A stretch of 64,000 nt of DNA from Comamonadaceae bacterium (GCA_013297875.1 JAAFIW010000024.1:1-64000), one strand, 5' to 3'. Shown: positions 16,061-27,246, counted from the stretch's first letter. Translations and numbers: made by a program. Notes: a model not told the origin generated them from the letters alone.

Positions 16061-19000
16061 TTACACCAGCACCCGCTCAATACCGCCCTGGTTGGCGGTC
16101 GCCACGTAGGTGGGCATCCAATCTTTGCCAAGGATCTGGTTGGCCATTTCCACCACGATGTAGTCGGCTTCCAGCAGGCCGGTTTTCAGGTCTTCCTGGT
16201 AGCGGTTCAGGCCCATCAGGCAGCTGGGGCACGAGGTGAGAATCTTCACGTTCTGCTCGGCCGTTACCGCACCGCTGTCGCGCAGTTGCGCTTCACCTTT
16301 GCGGATTTCTTCTTCCTTGCGAAAGCGGATCTGGGTGGACACGTCGGGGCGGGAGGTGGCCAGACCTCCGCTTTCACCGCAGCAGCGCTTGCTTTCCACC
16401 ACGCGGTCGCCCATCAGCGCCTTAACGGTTTTCATAGGCTCTTGCAGCTTCATGGGGCTGTGACAGGGGTCGTGATAGAGGTAGCCCGCACCCTGGGCAG
16501 CGTTGAGCGTGATGCCTTTTTCCAGCAGGTATTCGTGAATGTCCACGATGCGGCTACCTGGAAAGATTTTCTCAAACTGGTAGCCTTGCAGCTGGTCATA
16601 GCAGGTGCCGCAGCTGACCACCACGGTTTTGATGTCCAGGTAATTCAGGGTATTGGCCACACGGTGAAACAGCACCCGGTTGTCGGTGATGATTTTGTCG
16701 GCCTTGTCAAACTGGCCGGAGCCGCGCTGGGGGTAGCCGCAGCACAAGTAGCCGGGCGGCAACACGGTTTGCACACCGGCATGCCAGAGCATGGCCTGGG
16801 TGGCTAAACCGACTTGGCTGAACAAGCGCTCCGAACCGCAACCCGGGAAATAGAACACCGCTTCGGTGTCGGCTGTGGTGGCCTTGGGGTTGCGGATGAT
16901 GGGCACGTAGTCAGCGTCTTCAATGTCCAGCAAGGCGCGAGCGGTTTTCTTGGGTAAGCCACCGGGCATCTTCTTGTTGATGAAGTGGATCACCTGCTCT
17001 TTGATCTTGGGCGGGCCCAGGGTGGCCGGTGGTGCCTGGGTTTGCTTGCGCGCCAGTACCTTGAGCACATCGTTACCCAGGCGCTGCGCTTTGAAGCTGA
17101 AGTTGGTGATGGCATGGCCGATCTGAATGGCCTTGGGGCTGGTCGTGCCGATAAACCACGACTGAAACTCGGCTGCCGGACGGAATGACTTTTGCCCCAT
17201 TTTGCGCAGCAGGTTGCGCATATTCATGGTCACGTCGCCAAAGTCAATCTTCACCGGGCACGGGCTTTCGCACTTGTGGCACACGGTGCAGTGGTCGGCC
17301 ACGTCTTCAAACTCCTGCCAGTGCTTGATGGACACGCCCCGGCGGGTTTGCTCTTCGTACAAAAACGCCTCAATCAACAGCGAGGTGGCCAAAATTTTGT
17401 TACGCGGGCTGTACAGCAAATTGGCCCGCGGCACATGGGTGGCGCACACCGGTTTGCACTTGCCGCAGCGCAGGCAGTCTTTGATGCTGTCAGCAATCGC
17501 GCCAATGTCGCTCTGCTGCATGATGAGTGATTCGTGCCCCATCAAGCCAAAGCTGGGGGTGTAAGCATTGGTCAAATCGGCATGCAAGGGTAGATTTATA
17601 GCCAAATCGCCCTTCCGCCCAGGTGAAATCTGCTCAAGCAGCTTCTCTTTTGATAGCAAATCTTGGGCTGATTCGCGTATCAATTTGCCTTTGTTGAAAC
17701 GTCCCTCGGGGTCGACTCGTTGCTTGTAGTCAGTAAACGGCTGCAGTTCGGCGTCGGTCAAAAATTCCAGCTTGGTGATGCCAATGCCGTGCTCGCCGGA
17801 AATCACGCCGTCCAGGCTGCGGGCCAGCTTCATGATGCGTTTGACGGCATCGTGCGCGGTCTGCAGCATCTCGTAGTCGTCGCTGTTGACCGGCAGGTTG
17901 GTGTGCACATTGCCGTCGCCCGCATGCATGTGCAGCGCGGCCCACACCTTGCCTTTGAGCACGCGCTTGTGAATGACCGTGCACTCTTCCAGGATGGGTG
18001 CAAACGCGGTGCCAGTGAAGATGCTGGCCAGCGGCAGGCGCAGCTGGGTTTTCCAGCTGGCGCGCAGCTCGTGGCTTTGCAGCTTTTCAAATAACGGCTC
18101 GACGTTTTGCAACCAGCCCTGCCACAGCTCGCGCACCTCGCGCACCAGGCTCAGCCCCTGGGCCACGCGGTCTTCCAGCAGCTCGGCAGACGGAATAGCC
18201 ATCGCATCGTCTTGCTTGCCCAGTGGCAGGTTGCCTTTGGTGAAAAAAGCTTCCAGTTCATCCGTCAGGCGGATTTTGTTGGCCAGGGAGAGCTCGATGT
18301 TGATGCGCTCAATACCGTCGGTGTATTCGGCCATTCGCGGCAGCGGAATCACCACGTCTTCGTTGATCTTGAAGGCGTTGGTGTGCTTGCTGATGGCTGC
18401 GGTGCGCTTGCGGTCCAGCCAGAACTTTTTGCGTGCCTCGGGGCTGATGGCCACAAAGCCCTCGCCGTTGCGCGAGTTGGCAATGCGCACCACTTCCGAG
18501 GTGGCGCGGGCTACCGCATCAGCATCGTCACCAGCAATGTCGCCCACCAGTACCATCTTGGGCAGGCCGCCTTTTTTGCTCTTGGTGGTATAGCCCACGG
18601 CGCGCAGGTAGCGGTCGTCCAGGTGCTCCAGGCCTGCGAGCAAGACCCGAGTTCGCTTGGCCTCGGCAAACATGAAATCCTTGATTTCCACAATGCTGGG
18701 CACGGCGTCGCGCGCATGGCCAAAAAACTCCAGGCACACGGTGCGGGTGTGCTGCGGCATGCGGTGAAGAATCCAGCGGCCGCTGGTAATCAAGCCATCG
18801 CAACCTTCTTTTTGAATGCCCGGCAGGCCGCTTAAAAACTTGTCGGTCACGTCCTTGCCCAGGCCCTCTTTGCGAAAGCTCGGGCCAGGAATGTCCAGCC
18901 GCTCGGTGCGCACATGGGTTTTGCCGTCGGCCTGGAAATACTTCAGCTCGAAGCTGGCCATGGGCGCATCGTGAATCTTGCCCAGGTTGTGGTTGAGACG

Positions 19001-19996
19001 GGTCACCTCCAGCCACTGCGCGTCGGGCGTGACCATGCGCCAGCTGGCCAGGTTGTCCAGCGCCGTGCCCCACAGTACGGCTTTTTTGCCGCCTGCGTTC
19101 ATCGCAATATTGCCGCCGATGCAAGATGCTTCGGCGCTGGTCGGGTCTACCGCAAACACGAAACCCGCCGCTTCAGCCGCGTCGGCCACACGCTGGGTGA
19201 CCACGCCGGCTTCTGTCCACAAGGTGGCCACAGGCTGGTCAACCCCCGGTAGCTGCGTCATTTCCACCTTGCTCATGGCTTCAAGCTTTTCGGTGTTGAT
19301 CACCGCGCTTTTCCACGTGAGCGGAATCGCGCCGCCGGTGTAGCCGGTGCCACCGCCGCGCGGGATGATGGTCAGGCCCAGGTCGATACAGCCTTTGACC
19401 AAGCCCGCCATTTCGGTCTCGGTGTCGGGCGCCAGCACCACAAACGGGTATTCCACGCGCCAGTCGGTCGCGTCCGTCACGTGGCTCACGCGCGAGAGTC
19501 CGTCAAATTTGATGTTGTCGGCAGCAGTGACCTTGCGAAGCGCTTTTTGGGCTTGCTGGCGCAGCTTGGCTACTTCAATAAACGTAGCATCAAATGCAGA
19601 TACTGCCTGGGCGGCAGCCACTAAAAGCTCTGAAACCAGGGCATCACGCGCCGCATCAGCCGCTGGGGTGCGGCGTTTTTCCACCTCGCCCAGGCGATGG
19701 CGCAGGGCATCAACCAACTGGCGGCGGCGTTTGGGGTTGTCCAGCAAATCGTCTTGCAGATAGGGGTTGCGCTGCACCACCCAAATGTCACCCAGCACCT
19801 CGTACAACATGCGGGCCGACCGGCCAGTGCGGCGCTCGTCGCGCAGGCTGCCCAGCAAATCCCAAGCCCGACTGCCCAGCAGGCGAATCACGATCTCGCG
19901 GTCGGAAAATGAGGTGTAGTTGTACGGAATCTCGCGCAAGCGCGGCGTTTCGGCCGTGGCGGCCATCAGGTGCAGCAGGGGTGTGGGTGCATTCAT
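16061..19996 (-). CDS. FAD/FMN and Fe-S oxidoreductase with DUF3683 domain
   Basis: 1311 residues. Domain order: DUF3683-like N-terminus ([20 protein letters not shown]), FAD-binding PCMH domain from about 190 ([20 protein letters not shown]), FAD-oxidase C domain ([30 protein letters not shown]), two 4Fe-4S clusters ([31 protein letters not shown]), and two CCG cysteine-rich regions ([27 protein letters not shown]). This matches D-lactate/glycolate dehydrogenase-like enzymes that pass electrons to quinones. A 22-codon dispersed-repeat copy lies in frame at 17596-17662, between the oxidase and Fe-S parts. Confidence 0.92.
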   Translation of the reverse strand: MNAPTPLLHLMAATAETPRLREIPYNYTSFSDREIVIRLLGSRAWDLLGSLRDERRTGRSARMLYEVLGDIWVVQRNPYLQDDLLDNPKRRRQLVDALRHRLGEVEKRRTPAADAARDALVSELLVAAAQAVSAFDATFIEVAKLRQQAQKALRKVTAADNIKFDGLSRVSHVTDATDWRVEYPFVVLAPDTETEMAGLVKGCIDLGLTIIPRGGGTGYTGGAIPLTWKSAVINTEKLEAMSKVEMTQLPGVDQPVATLWTEAGVVTQRVADAAEAAGFVFAVDPTSAEASCIGGNIAMNAGGKKAVLWGTALDNLASWRMVTPDAQWLEVTRLNHNLGKIHDAPMASFELKYFQADGKTHVRTERLDIPGPSFRKEGLGKDVTDKFLSGLPGIQKEGCDGLITSGRWILHRMPQHTRTVCLEFFGHARDAVPSIVEIKDFMFAEAKRTRVLLAGLEHLDDRYLRAVGYTTKSKKGGLPKMVLVGDIAGDDADAVARATSEVVRIANSRNGEGFVAISPEARKKFWLDRKRTAAISKHTNAFKINEDVVIPLPRMAEYTDGIERINIELSLANKIRLTDELEAFFTKGNLPLGKQDDAMAIPSAELLEDRVAQGLSLVREVRELWQGWLQNVEPLFEKLQSHELRASWKTQLRLPLASIFTGTAFAPILEECTVIHKRVLKGKVWAALHMHAGDGNVHTNLPVNSDDYEMLQTAHDAVKRIMKLARSLDGVISGEHGIGITKLEFLTDAELQPFTDYKQRVDPEGRFNKGKLIRESAQDLLSKEKLLEQISPGRKGDLAINLPLHADLTNAYTPSFGLMGHESLIMQQSDIGAIADSIKDCLRCGKCKPVCATHVPRANLLYSPRNKILATSLLIEAFLYEEQTRRGVSIKHWQEFEDVADHCTVCHKCESPCPVKIDFGDVTMNMRNLLRKMGQKSFRPAAEFQSWFIGTTSPKAIQIGHAITNFSFKAQRLGNDVLKVLARKQTQAPPATLGPPKIKEQVIHFINKKMPGGLPKKTARALLDIEDADYVPIIRNPKATTADTEAVFYFPGCGSERLFSQVGLATQAMLWHAGVQTVLPPGYLCCGYPQRGSGQFDKADKIITDNRVLFHRVANTLNYLDIKTVVVSCGTCYDQLQGYQFEKIFPGSRIVDIHEYLLEKGITLNAAQGAGYLYHDPCHSPMKLQEPMKTVKALMGDRVVESKRCCGESGGLATSRPDVSTQIRFRKEEEIRKGEAQLRDSGAVTAEQNVKILTSCPSCLMGLNRYQEDLKTGLLEADYIVVEMANQILGKDWMPTYVATANQGGIERVLV
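17596..17662 (-). repeat. Dispersed repeat, copy 7, inside the FAD/Fe-S gene
   Basis: Minus strand reads ttgctatcaaaagagaagct then gcttgagcagatttcacctg, a clear family member read in frame as about 20 residues ([18 protein letters not shown]). Confidence 0.75.
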
Positions 19997-20202
19997 TTGA
20001 TTTTCCCCTTCAAGCAAGTTGTTTTCCAGGGCAAAAGCATGTTACCGCAGCGCGGCATGGCCCTATGGCAAACCCTGATGTGCGGGAAAGGTGCTTAGAC
20101 AAACCGGCTCAGCCCTGGCAGTATTCAAGGCTTTCACGGAACCGTCACAAACGCCGACCAAACTGCGCCAGGCAGATTCATTGACTATCACTGGAACCTT
20201 CT

Positions 20203-21540
20203 ATGCAGCACATTCGTCGAAAACTAACAGGCTTACTGGCCGCAGCAGCCTTGGTTACAACGCCCCTGATCTCTCTTGCACAACAACCCACCGAGATACA
20301 AATGTGGATCGGCCTGACTGGCCCGCTGGGCGAATTGATCACACGCTTCGGTGACGACTTCAACAAGTCCCAGAAAGACTACAAGGTTGTGGTTTCGTTC
20401 AAGGGTCAATACCCAGAGCAACGCGCAGCTGCCGTAGCGGCATTTCGTGCCGGTAGCCCACCGCACATCATGCAAATGTTTGACGCGGGCTCTGGCGACA
20501 TGATGCAGGCCAAAGGTGCCGTGGTACCGGTCTCCGAGGTGTTCAAGCGCGCTGGCGTGGCATTCAACTCGGCCGACTTCATTCCGCCGGCCCGCGGATA
20601 CTACGGACTGGCCAATGGCGACTTGTTGTCCATGCCGTTCAACGTATCGACCGCGGTGATGTTCTACAACAAGGACATCTTTCAGAAAGCCGGGCTGGAT
20701 GCCAACAACCCGCCAAAAACCTGGCCTGAGGTGATCGCTGCCGCCAAGAAAATCCGCTCCACCAACGCTGCCGCCTGCGGCTTCACCACCACCTGGCTGG
20801 CCTGGATCATGCTGGAGCAGCACAGCGCGCGCCACAACGTGCCGATTGGTACCCAGGGCAATGGCCGCAATGGCTTGAATGCCAGCATGGATGTCAACAA
20901 CCCGTTGAACACCCGCATGATTCAAACCCTGGTGGACATGCAAAAAGACAAGAGCTTTGACTACGGCGGCCGATCCAACGACGCTGCTGCCAAATTCATC
21001 AGCGGCGAATGCGCCATGCTGACCCAATCGTCTGGCGGTCTGGCCGCGATTACCAAAGACGCCAAGTTTCAGTTTGGCACCACCCAGCTGCCTTACTGGC
21101 CCGACGTGAAAGGCGCACCGTTTGCCAGCACCATTGGCGGTGCTTCGCTGTGGGTATTCAATGCGCCCAACCGCAGTGCCAACGAGTTCAAGGGCGTGGC
21201 CCAGTTTTTGAGCTTCCTGAAGTCTGACAAGGTCATGACCGAGTGGGCCAAAACCACCGGCTTTGTGCCGGCCACCAACTCAGCCTTCAAAGCCATGCAG
21301 GAAGAAGGCTTCTTCTCCAAGAATCCTGGCCGGGACGTACCGGTTTTGCAATTGGTCAGCGCTGGCAAGGGTGAGCACACCAATGGCTATCGCTTTGGTC
21401 GCTGGACCGAGATTCGTGACGTGTACCACGAGGAAGTAGAAAAAGCCCTGCAAGGCAAGCAAACCGCCGCACAAGCGCTGGTGAACATCGAGCGGCGGGG
21501 CGAGGCGCTGCTGCGGGCCTTCGAGCGGTCAGCGAACTGA
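20203..21540 (+). CDS. ugpB: Glycerol-3-phosphate ABC transporter, binding protein
   Basis: 445 residues, periplasmic. Signal peptide ends near LISLAQQ. The UgpB pattern includes YKVVVSFKGQYPEQRAAAVA, GSPPHIMQMFDAGSGDMMQA and MLEQHSARHNVPIGTQGNG. First gene of ugpBAEC. A hairpin with T-run directly after the gene may lower expression of the membrane genes relative to this one. Start ATG at 20203 follows GGAA. No clear Pho box was recognised in the 180 nt upstream. Confidence 0.95.
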   Translation: MQHIRRKLTGLLAAAALVTTPLISLAQQPTEIQMWIGLTGPLGELITRFGDDFNKSQKDYKVVVSFKGQYPEQRAAAVAAFRAGSPPHIMQMFDAGSGDMMQAKGAVVPVSEVFKRAGVAFNSADFIPPARGYYGLANGDLLSMPFNVSTAVMFYNKDIFQKAGLDANNPPKTWPEVIAAAKKIRSTNAAACGFTTTWLAWIMLEQHSARHNVPIGTQGNGRNGLNASMDVNNPLNTRMIQTLVDMQKDKSFDYGGRSNDAAAKFISGECAMLTQSSGGLAAITKDAKFQFGTTQLPYWPDVKGAPFASTIGGASLWVFNAPNRSANEFKGVAQFLSFLKSDKVMTEWAKTTGFVPATNSAFKAMQEEGFFSKNPGRDVPVLQLVSAGKGEHTNGYRFGRWTEIRDVYHEEVEKALQGKQTAAQALVNIERRGEALLRAFERSAN

Positions 21541-21561
21541 ATCAGTTGAACTGAGGAATCT

Positions 21562-21592
21562 GCCGGGTGCGATGATTCGCCCCCGGCTTTTT
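21562..21592 (+). terminator. Terminator-like hairpin between ugpB and ugpA
   Basis: GCCGGGTGCG pairs with CGCCCCCGGC (one mismatch) around a 6-nt loop, followed by TTTTT. It sits inside the operon, so probably partial termination or mRNA 3'-end protection. Confidence 0.7.
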
Positions 21593-21622
21593 CATTTTCA
21601 GCCTGCCATCTACTGATCGCCC

Positions 21623-22504
21623 ATGCAACGCAATGTGATCTTCAACAACCCCGTGTTGCCCTATCTGCTGCTGGTGCCGCAGATGGCGATCACGGTGGTG
21701 TTTTTCTTTTTGCCTGGCTTTCAGGCGGTGCTGATGTCGTTTCAGCAGCAAGACGCTTTTGGCACCTCGGTGGTGTTTGTGGGGCTGGAAAACTTCCGCC
21801 TGGTGCTGACCAACCCGGACTACATGGCCTCGCTATGGCGCACGCTGTACTTCTCGTTTTCGGTCACCGTGCTCGCCATGGTGCCTGCACTGCTGTTGGC
21901 CGTGGCCGCTGACCGGGTGCTGCGTTCGCAGACCGTCTACAACACCGCGTTGATGATTCCCTACGCCATTGCGCCGGTAGTGGCCGGTGTGTTGTGGTTC
22001 TTCATGTTCAACCCCTCGATTGGGGTGCTCTCGTATGCGCTCAAGCAGTTTGGCGTGAACTGGAACCCCACGCTCAATGGCGACCACGCGATGACGCTGG
22101 TCATCTTGGCATCGGCCTGGAAGCAGATCGCCTACAACTTTCTGTTCTTTCTGGCTGGCCTTCAAGCCATTCCCAAGTCATTGCTGGAGGCCGCCGCCAT
22201 CGACGGCGCATCGCGCAACCGCGCGTTCTGGACCATCGTGTTCCCGTTGCTGTCGCCCACCACGTTTTTCCTGCTGGTGGTGGGCTTGGTGTACGCATTT
22301 TTCGACACCTTTGGCGTCATCCACGCCATCACGGGCGGCGGGCCTGCCAAGGCCACAGAAACCCTGGTGTATCGGGTGTACTACGACGGTGTGATTGCAC
22401 TGGACTTGGGCAGCTCGGCGGCGCAATCGGTGCTGCTGATGTTGATGGTGATTGGCATGACCATGGTTCAGTTCCGGTTTGTCGAGCGCAAAGTTCATTA
22501 CTAA
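21623..22504 (+). CDS. ugpA: Glycerol-3-phosphate ABC transporter, permease UgpA
   Basis: 293 residues, six hydrophobic segments, inner membrane. The binding-protein-dependent permease loop is [20 protein letters not shown] with IVFPLLSPT, which docks the ATPase. Strong likeness to Ugp[19 protein letters not shown] at the start and [18 protein letters not shown] near the end. Follows ugpB by 82 nt and precedes ugpE by 22 nt. Confidence 0.95.
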   Translation: MQRNVIFNNPVLPYLLLVPQMAITVVFFFLPGFQAVLMSFQQQDAFGTSVVFVGLENFRLVLTNPDYMASLWRTLYFSFSVTVLAMVPALLLAVAADRVLRSQTVYNTALMIPYAIAPVVAGVLWFFMFNPSIGVLSYALKQFGVNWNPTLNGDHAMTLVILASAWKQIAYNFLFFLAGLQAIPKSLLEAAAIDGASRNRAFWTIVFPLLSPTTFFLLVVGLVYAFFDTFGVIHAITGGGPAKATETLVYRVYYDGVIALDLGSSAAQSVLLMLMVIGMTMVQFRFVERKVHY

Positions 22505-22526
22505 GCCGCACTACTAAGTCGCATTC

Positions 22527-23384
22527 ATGCAAACCACCAGCAACTTCGAGCAGCCCAATTGGCTGGCCCACATCGTGTTGATGGTGGGCGTGCTCATCAC
22601 GGCGTTTCCCATGTACATCGCGCTGGTGGCGTCAACCCTCACCACGCAAGACATTGCCCAAGCCCCGATGCCGCTGCTGCCCGGTGGCCAAGGGCTTTCC
22701 AACTATGGCACCGTGCTGGCACAAGGCCTGTCAGGCAGTTCCATGTCGCCACCGGTCTCGCTGATGCTGTTCAACAGCCTGATGGTGGCGCTGGCCATTA
22801 CGTTTGGAAAAATTGTGGTGTCCATCCTGTCGGCCTACGCGGTGGTTTTCTTCCGCTTTCCGCTGCGGCAGGTGTTTTTCTGGATGATCTTCATCACCCT
22901 GATGCTGCCGGTGGAAGTGCGCATCCTGCCCACCTACAAAGTGGTTTCTGACCTGGGAATGACCAACAGCTTTGCGGGCTTGACGCTGCCCTTGATCGCA
23001 TCGGCCACGGCCACCTTGCTGCTACGCCAGTTTTTTCTCACGCTGCCCGACGAACTGGTGGAAGCGGCCAAGATGGACGGTGCCGGAGCCCTGCGATTTT
23101 TTTGGGACATGGTGCTGCCCCTGTCGCGCACCAACATCGCGGCCTTGTTTGTGATCTTGTTTATCTACGGCTGGAACCAGTACCTGTGGCCCATCCTGAT
23201 CGTGACCGACAACAACCTGGACACCATCGTGGTGGGCATCAAGAAAATGATTGGAAGTGGCGACACCAGCACCGACTGGAACCTGGTGATGGCCACCACC
23301 CTGCTGGCCATGCTGCCACCTGCGCTGGTGGTGGTTTTGATGCAAAAGTGGTTTGTTAAAGGTTTGGTGGATACGGAGAAATAA
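22527..23384 (+). CDS. ugpE: Glycerol-3-phosphate ABC transporter, permease UgpE
   Basis: 285 residues, six hydrophobic segments, second permease of the heterodimeric channel. The ATPase-contact loop reads DELVEAAKMDGAGALRFFWD with MVLPLS, and the C-terminal region has GWNQYLWPILIVTDNNLDTI as in UgpE. Lies between ugpA and ugpC. Confidence 0.95.
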   Translation: MQTTSNFEQPNWLAHIVLMVGVLITAFPMYIALVASTLTTQDIAQAPMPLLPGGQGLSNYGTVLAQGLSGSSMSPPVSLMLFNSLMVALAITFGKIVVSILSAYAVVFFRFPLRQVFFWMIFITLMLPVEVRILPTYKVVSDLGMTNSFAGLTLPLIASATATLLLRQFFLTLPDELVEAAKMDGAGALRFFWDMVLPLSRTNIAALFVILFIYGWNQYLWPILIVTDNNLDTIVVGIKKMIGSGDTSTDWNLVMATTLLAMLPPALVVVLMQKWFVKGLVDTEK

Positions 23385-23450
23385 CAACCTTGCGTGACAG
23401 ACCAAGAAATTGCGCAGCAATTTTTGCTCTGTCACCAACCGATTAAGAAC

Positions 23451-24458
<1,008 letters not shown>

Positions 24459-24465
24459 CGGTAGC

Positions 24466-24510
24466 TAACTAATTCATAGCTGCTTCAGCTTATTCCATAA
24501 GGTCTGCAGC
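24466..24510 (+). repeat. Dispersed repeat, copy 8
   Basis: taattcatagctgcttcagc then ttattccataaggtc; a shortened member just after ugpC. Confidence 0.55.
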
Positions 24511-24513
24511 GCC

Positions 24514-24528
24514 AAGGAACCTCTGATT
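24514..24528 (+). repeat. 15-bp end-like sequence, left copy
   Basis: AAGGAACCTCTGATT, repeated perfectly at 25869-25883 and, inverted in part, at 26216-26227. Such shared ends suggest remnants of one mobile-element family around the nucleotidyltransferase gene. Confidence 0.6.
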
Positions 24529-24530
24529 GA

Positions 24531-24609
24531 TAGGACTTACGCAAAGTGGCGTTTGGCTCCTTCCCCCGCTGGGGGAAGGAGTTAGGACAGCTTTCGTGCG
24601 TAAGTCCTA
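24531..24609. repeat. 79-bp MITE-like element
   Basis: Perfect 13-bp terminal inverted repeats TAGGACTTACGCA and TGCGTAAGTCCTA enclose a second perfect palindrome CTCCTTCCCCC-gct-GGGGGAAGGAG. No coding potential. It would fold into a long hairpin and may act as a terminator or a small non-autonomous transposable element. Confidence 0.65.
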
Positions 24610-24737
24610 ATTAAGTGGCTTGCGAGAAAACCTACTTTTCGAAAAGCATCCGATAAACCACATTGAGTAAATTTACTCAGTACCGAGCGCCAACGGGTTG
24701 CCAAGTACGGTCGCGAGTCGAGCCTTGACAACAACAC

Positions 24738-24792
24738 TACAAAATGTATAGCTGCTTGAGCAGTATCTAAAAGGGCTTTAGGCCTTTTTGGC
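24738..24792 (+). repeat. Dispersed repeat, copy 9
   Basis: tgtatagctgcttgagcagt then atctaaaagggctttaggcc and TTTTT; the end could work as a weak terminator. Confidence 0.75.
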
Positions 24793-24853
24793 TTGTAAGC
24801 CGCCCGCTATGGCTTGTGCTGCCAAATACTCCTTAAGCATTTGACTTCAATAG

Positions 24854-24896
24854 TTTTTCAGAGTAATTTATGCAAAACTGAATTCACTCTGAAAAA
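24854..24896. promoter_or_regulatory. Perfect inverted repeat ending at a start codon
   Basis: TTTTTCAGAGT at 24854-24864 and ACTCTGAAAAA at 24886-24896 are perfect arms separated by 21 nt; the last A is the first base of the nucleotidyltransferase ATG. Candidate operator, or an mRNA hairpin hiding the start. Confidence 0.5.
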
Positions 24897-25837
24897 TGCT
24901 TGTTCCGTTAGAACTTACCCCCGCCCAAACCCGCCAATACATCGACGCCGAAGCCACCTTCCGCGCCTTGCGCGACACGCAAAAAGCGGCTGCTGAGGTG
25001 CGCGGGTCGATGTTCTGGCGCGAAATCGGCACGCAGCGCTATCTGATCCGCGTGGCTACGTCGGGCGCGCAAAAGTCGCTGGGGCCGCACACGCCAGAGT
25101 TGCAAGCGGTGTTCGACCGCTTCATCCAGCGCAAAGCATCCGTCACCCAGCGCCTGCAAAGCCTGCAAGCCGCCGCCACGCAGCACCAGCGCAGCAACCG
25201 TGCCCTGCGAGTGGGCCGGGCCCCGCGCCTGCTGATTGACACACTGAACCGCCTGGAGCAATCGGGCTTGGGCAGCCACTTCATGGTGGTCGGCACCCAC
25301 GCGCTGTACGCCTACGAAACCGCCTGCGGCGTGCGTGCGCAAGACGATGCCACCGCCACCCAAGACATCGACTTGCTGCTGGACACGCGCAAATACCTCA
25401 GCTTTGTGACCACCATGGAAAGGCTGGACACCTCGTTGTTGTCGATTTTCCAGAAAGTGGACAAGACTTTTGAGTTGCGGGCGGATCAGAAATACACGGC
25501 GGTGAACGCCGACGGCTTTGAAATTGACGTGGTGCGCCGCGCCGCAAAAGATACCGACCCGCACCCGCTGCGCCTGTCCGCGCATGAGGACGACTTCTGG
25601 GCGGTGCAAATCTCCACCGGTTCCAAGCTGCTGGACGGCGGCCATTTCGAACAAGCGGTGGTGGCCACCAGCGGCCACATGGCCTGGATGCGCGCGCCCT
25701 CCCCCACCATGTTTGTTCGCGTCAAACAGCAACTGGCGGCCATGCGTGAGCGCGACCCGCTGAAGGCGCGAAAGGACGCGCTGCAAGCTGAGATCGTCCA
25801 GCAAATGGTGCTGAACTATGCGTTGGGGGAAATATGA
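24896..25837 (+). CDS. Nucleotidyltransferase-fold protein, GSU2403 type
   Basis: 313 residues. The N-terminal third is helical; the central part has the minimal nucleotidyltransferase pattern VVGTHALYAYETA and ATQDIDLLLDTR, with the two acidic metal ligands in DID, followed by VNADGFEIDVV. This resembles the GSU2403-type nucleotidyltransferase-fold family. Substrate unknown; relatives of this fold modify tRNA, RNA or proteins, some as toxins. It stands alone, with an inverted repeat at its start codon and mobile-element-like repeats on both sides, so it may have been acquired horizontally. Confidence 0.75.
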   Translation: MLVPLELTPAQTRQYIDAEATFRALRDTQKAAAEVRGSMFWREIGTQRYLIRVATSGAQKSLGPHTPELQAVFDRFIQRKASVTQRLQSLQAAATQHQRSNRALRVGRAPRLLIDTLNRLEQSGLGSHFMVVGTHALYAYETACGVRAQDDATATQDIDLLLDTRKYLSFVTTMERLDTSLLSIFQKVDKTFELRADQKYTAVNADGFEIDVVRRAAKDTDPHPLRLSAHEDDFWAVQISTGSKLLDGGHFEQAVVATSGHMAWMRAPSPTMFVRVKQQLAAMRERDPLKARKDALQAEIVQQMVLNYALGEI

Positions 25838-25868
25838 GGCAGACAGTTACGATGCCTGGCCGCAACTT

Positions 25869-26229
25869 AAGGAACCTCTGATTACCCTCCTGCGGTCTGC
25901 GATCAAACGGCCTTGGGCGCATCGATTTGCAGCGGGGTGAGCAGATCGGCCAGCACGTGGCGCCAACTGTTCGGGTGCCGGTTGGTCATGATGCGCTGCC
26001 CCACGCGCGGTGCTGGGCCTGGCCTTGCCAGCATACCTGGACGCAAGATGCCCTGAACGCGAGCAAGCTGCCAGCCTCTTGGGTTGAACCGGGCGCACAA
26101 TTAGGGAACCTCTACAAAACCCATGGCGAGCCAGATCGGGATGCAGCGCGTAAAACGCACCCTCAAGACCGCGATTGGCCTGAGGCTGCGTTCGGGCTGG
26201 CCGCCAGAGGTTTTACAGAGGTTCCTTAA
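25869..26229. mobile_element. Degenerate element bounded by AAGGAACCTCTG ends
   Basis: The left end AAGGAACCTCTGATT (25869) and right end CAGAGGTTCCTT (26216-26227) are inverted. A 65-codon minus-strand frame (25903-26100; FNPRGWQLARVQGILRPGM, TNRHPNSWRHVLADLL) could be the tail of a transposase but I cannot identify it. The right 125 bp form an imperfect hairpin. Interpreted as an insertion-sequence remnant or MITE; not proven. Confidence 0.4.
26104..26227. repeat. Imperfect 36-bp inverted repeat
   Basis: GGGAACCTCTACAAAACCCA on the left pairs with the reverse complement of the right end, GGAACCTCTGTAAAACCTCT, and both continue into TGGCG(A/G)GCCAG. Nested inside the right part of the degenerate element. 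Confidence 0.6.
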
Positions 26230-26256
26230 CGGTTTGTTCCTTAGCTACCCATTTCT

Positions 26257-27246
26257 ATGACCACCCAACCCAAAATTCTCGTGGCTCGTGCCACTTTCGA
26301 TAGCGTGCTGGCCCGTCTGTCCGAACACCTGGATGTGCAAGCCAATCAGGACGACGTGATTTTCAGTCGCGAGCAATTGCTGGCCAATTTGCAGGGCAAG
26401 CAAGGCGTATGCACCGGTGGCAGCGAGCGCATTGACGCCCCGTTGCTGGCCGCCTGCCCTGATCTGAAAATTGCCTCTAATGTGGCGGTGGGCTACAACA
26501 ATTTTGATGTTGATGCCTGCACCGCTGCGGGTGTGGTCTGCACCAACACGCCGGATGTGCTGACCGAGACCACCGCCGACATGGCCTTTGCGCTGCTGAT
26601 GGCCACGGCCCGGCGCGTGAGTGAGAGCGAGGCGTTTTTGCGCCGGGGCGAGTGGAAAAAATTCAAATTTGACCTGCTGTGCGGCAGCGATGTGCACGGC
26701 AGCACCCTGGGCATTCTGGGTATGGGCCGCATTGGCCAGGCCATTGCGCGGCGCGGGGCTTTGGGCTTTGGCATGAACGTGATCTATCACAACCGCAGCC
26801 GCTTGAGCGCCGAGCAGGAAGCACCCATCAAGGCCCGCTATGTGAGCAAACAGGCGCTGTTTGAGCAGGCCGACCATGTGGTGCTGGTGCTGCCCTACAG
26901 CCCCGCCGTGCACCACACCGTGGGTGCTGGCGAAATCGCGCTGATGAAGCCCACGGCCACCCTCATCAACATTGGCCGGGGTGGTCTGATCGACGAAAAC
27001 GCGCTGGCCGATGCCCTGGCGCAGGGCCGCTTGATGGGCGCGGGGCTGGATGTGTTTGAGGGCGAGCCCACAGTCAACCCCCGCTTGCTGGAGCAGACCC
27101 GCGTGGTGCTCACGCCGCACGTTGGCAGCGCCACCGTGCCCACCCGCCTGGCCATGGCCAACCTGGCCGCTGACAACCTGATTGCGTTTCTCACCGGCAA
27201 GCGCCCACCCACACCCATCAACCCGCAGGTGCTGGGCAGCGCATGA
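26257..27246 (+). CDS. D-2-hydroxyacid dehydrogenase (GhrB-like)
   Basis: 329 residues, NAD(P)H-dependent reductase of 2-oxoacids such as glyoxylate, hydroxypyruvate or 2-ketogluconate. It has the Rossmann motif LGILGMGRIGQAIARRG near residue 150, the catalytic Arg in NIGRGGLIDE, Glu in GLDVFEGEP, and His in LTPHVGSAT. The group fits GhrB more than PGDH (no ACT domain). Overlaps the rmuC start by ATGA, so the two are co-translated. Confidence 0.88.
   Translation: MTTQPKILVARATFDSVLARLSEHLDVQANQDDVIFSREQLLANLQGKQGVCTGGSERIDAPLLAACPDLKIASNVAVGYNNFDVDACTAAGVVCTNTPDVLTETTADMAFALLMATARRVSESEAFLRRGEWKKFKFDLLCGSDVHGSTLGILGMGRIGQAIARRGALGFGMNVIYHNRSRLSAEQEAPIKARYVSKQALFEQADHVVLVLPYSPAVHHTVGAGEIALMKPTATLINIGRGGLIDENALADALAQGRLMGAGLDVFEGEPTVNPRLLEQTRVVLTPHVGSATVPTRLAMANLAADNLIAFLTGKRPPTPINPQVLGSA

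Noticed and set aside
19585-19635. Possible further repeat copy in the N-terminal part of the FAD/Fe-S gene
   Set aside because: Only agrees over gcagtatctgca and needs an insertion; explainable as ordinary Ala-rich coding sequence.
25903-26100. 65-codon minus-strand frame as an identified transposase
   Set aside because: Position between inverted ends is suggestive, but no catalytic motif or family could be recognised, so it is kept only as part of a degenerate element.
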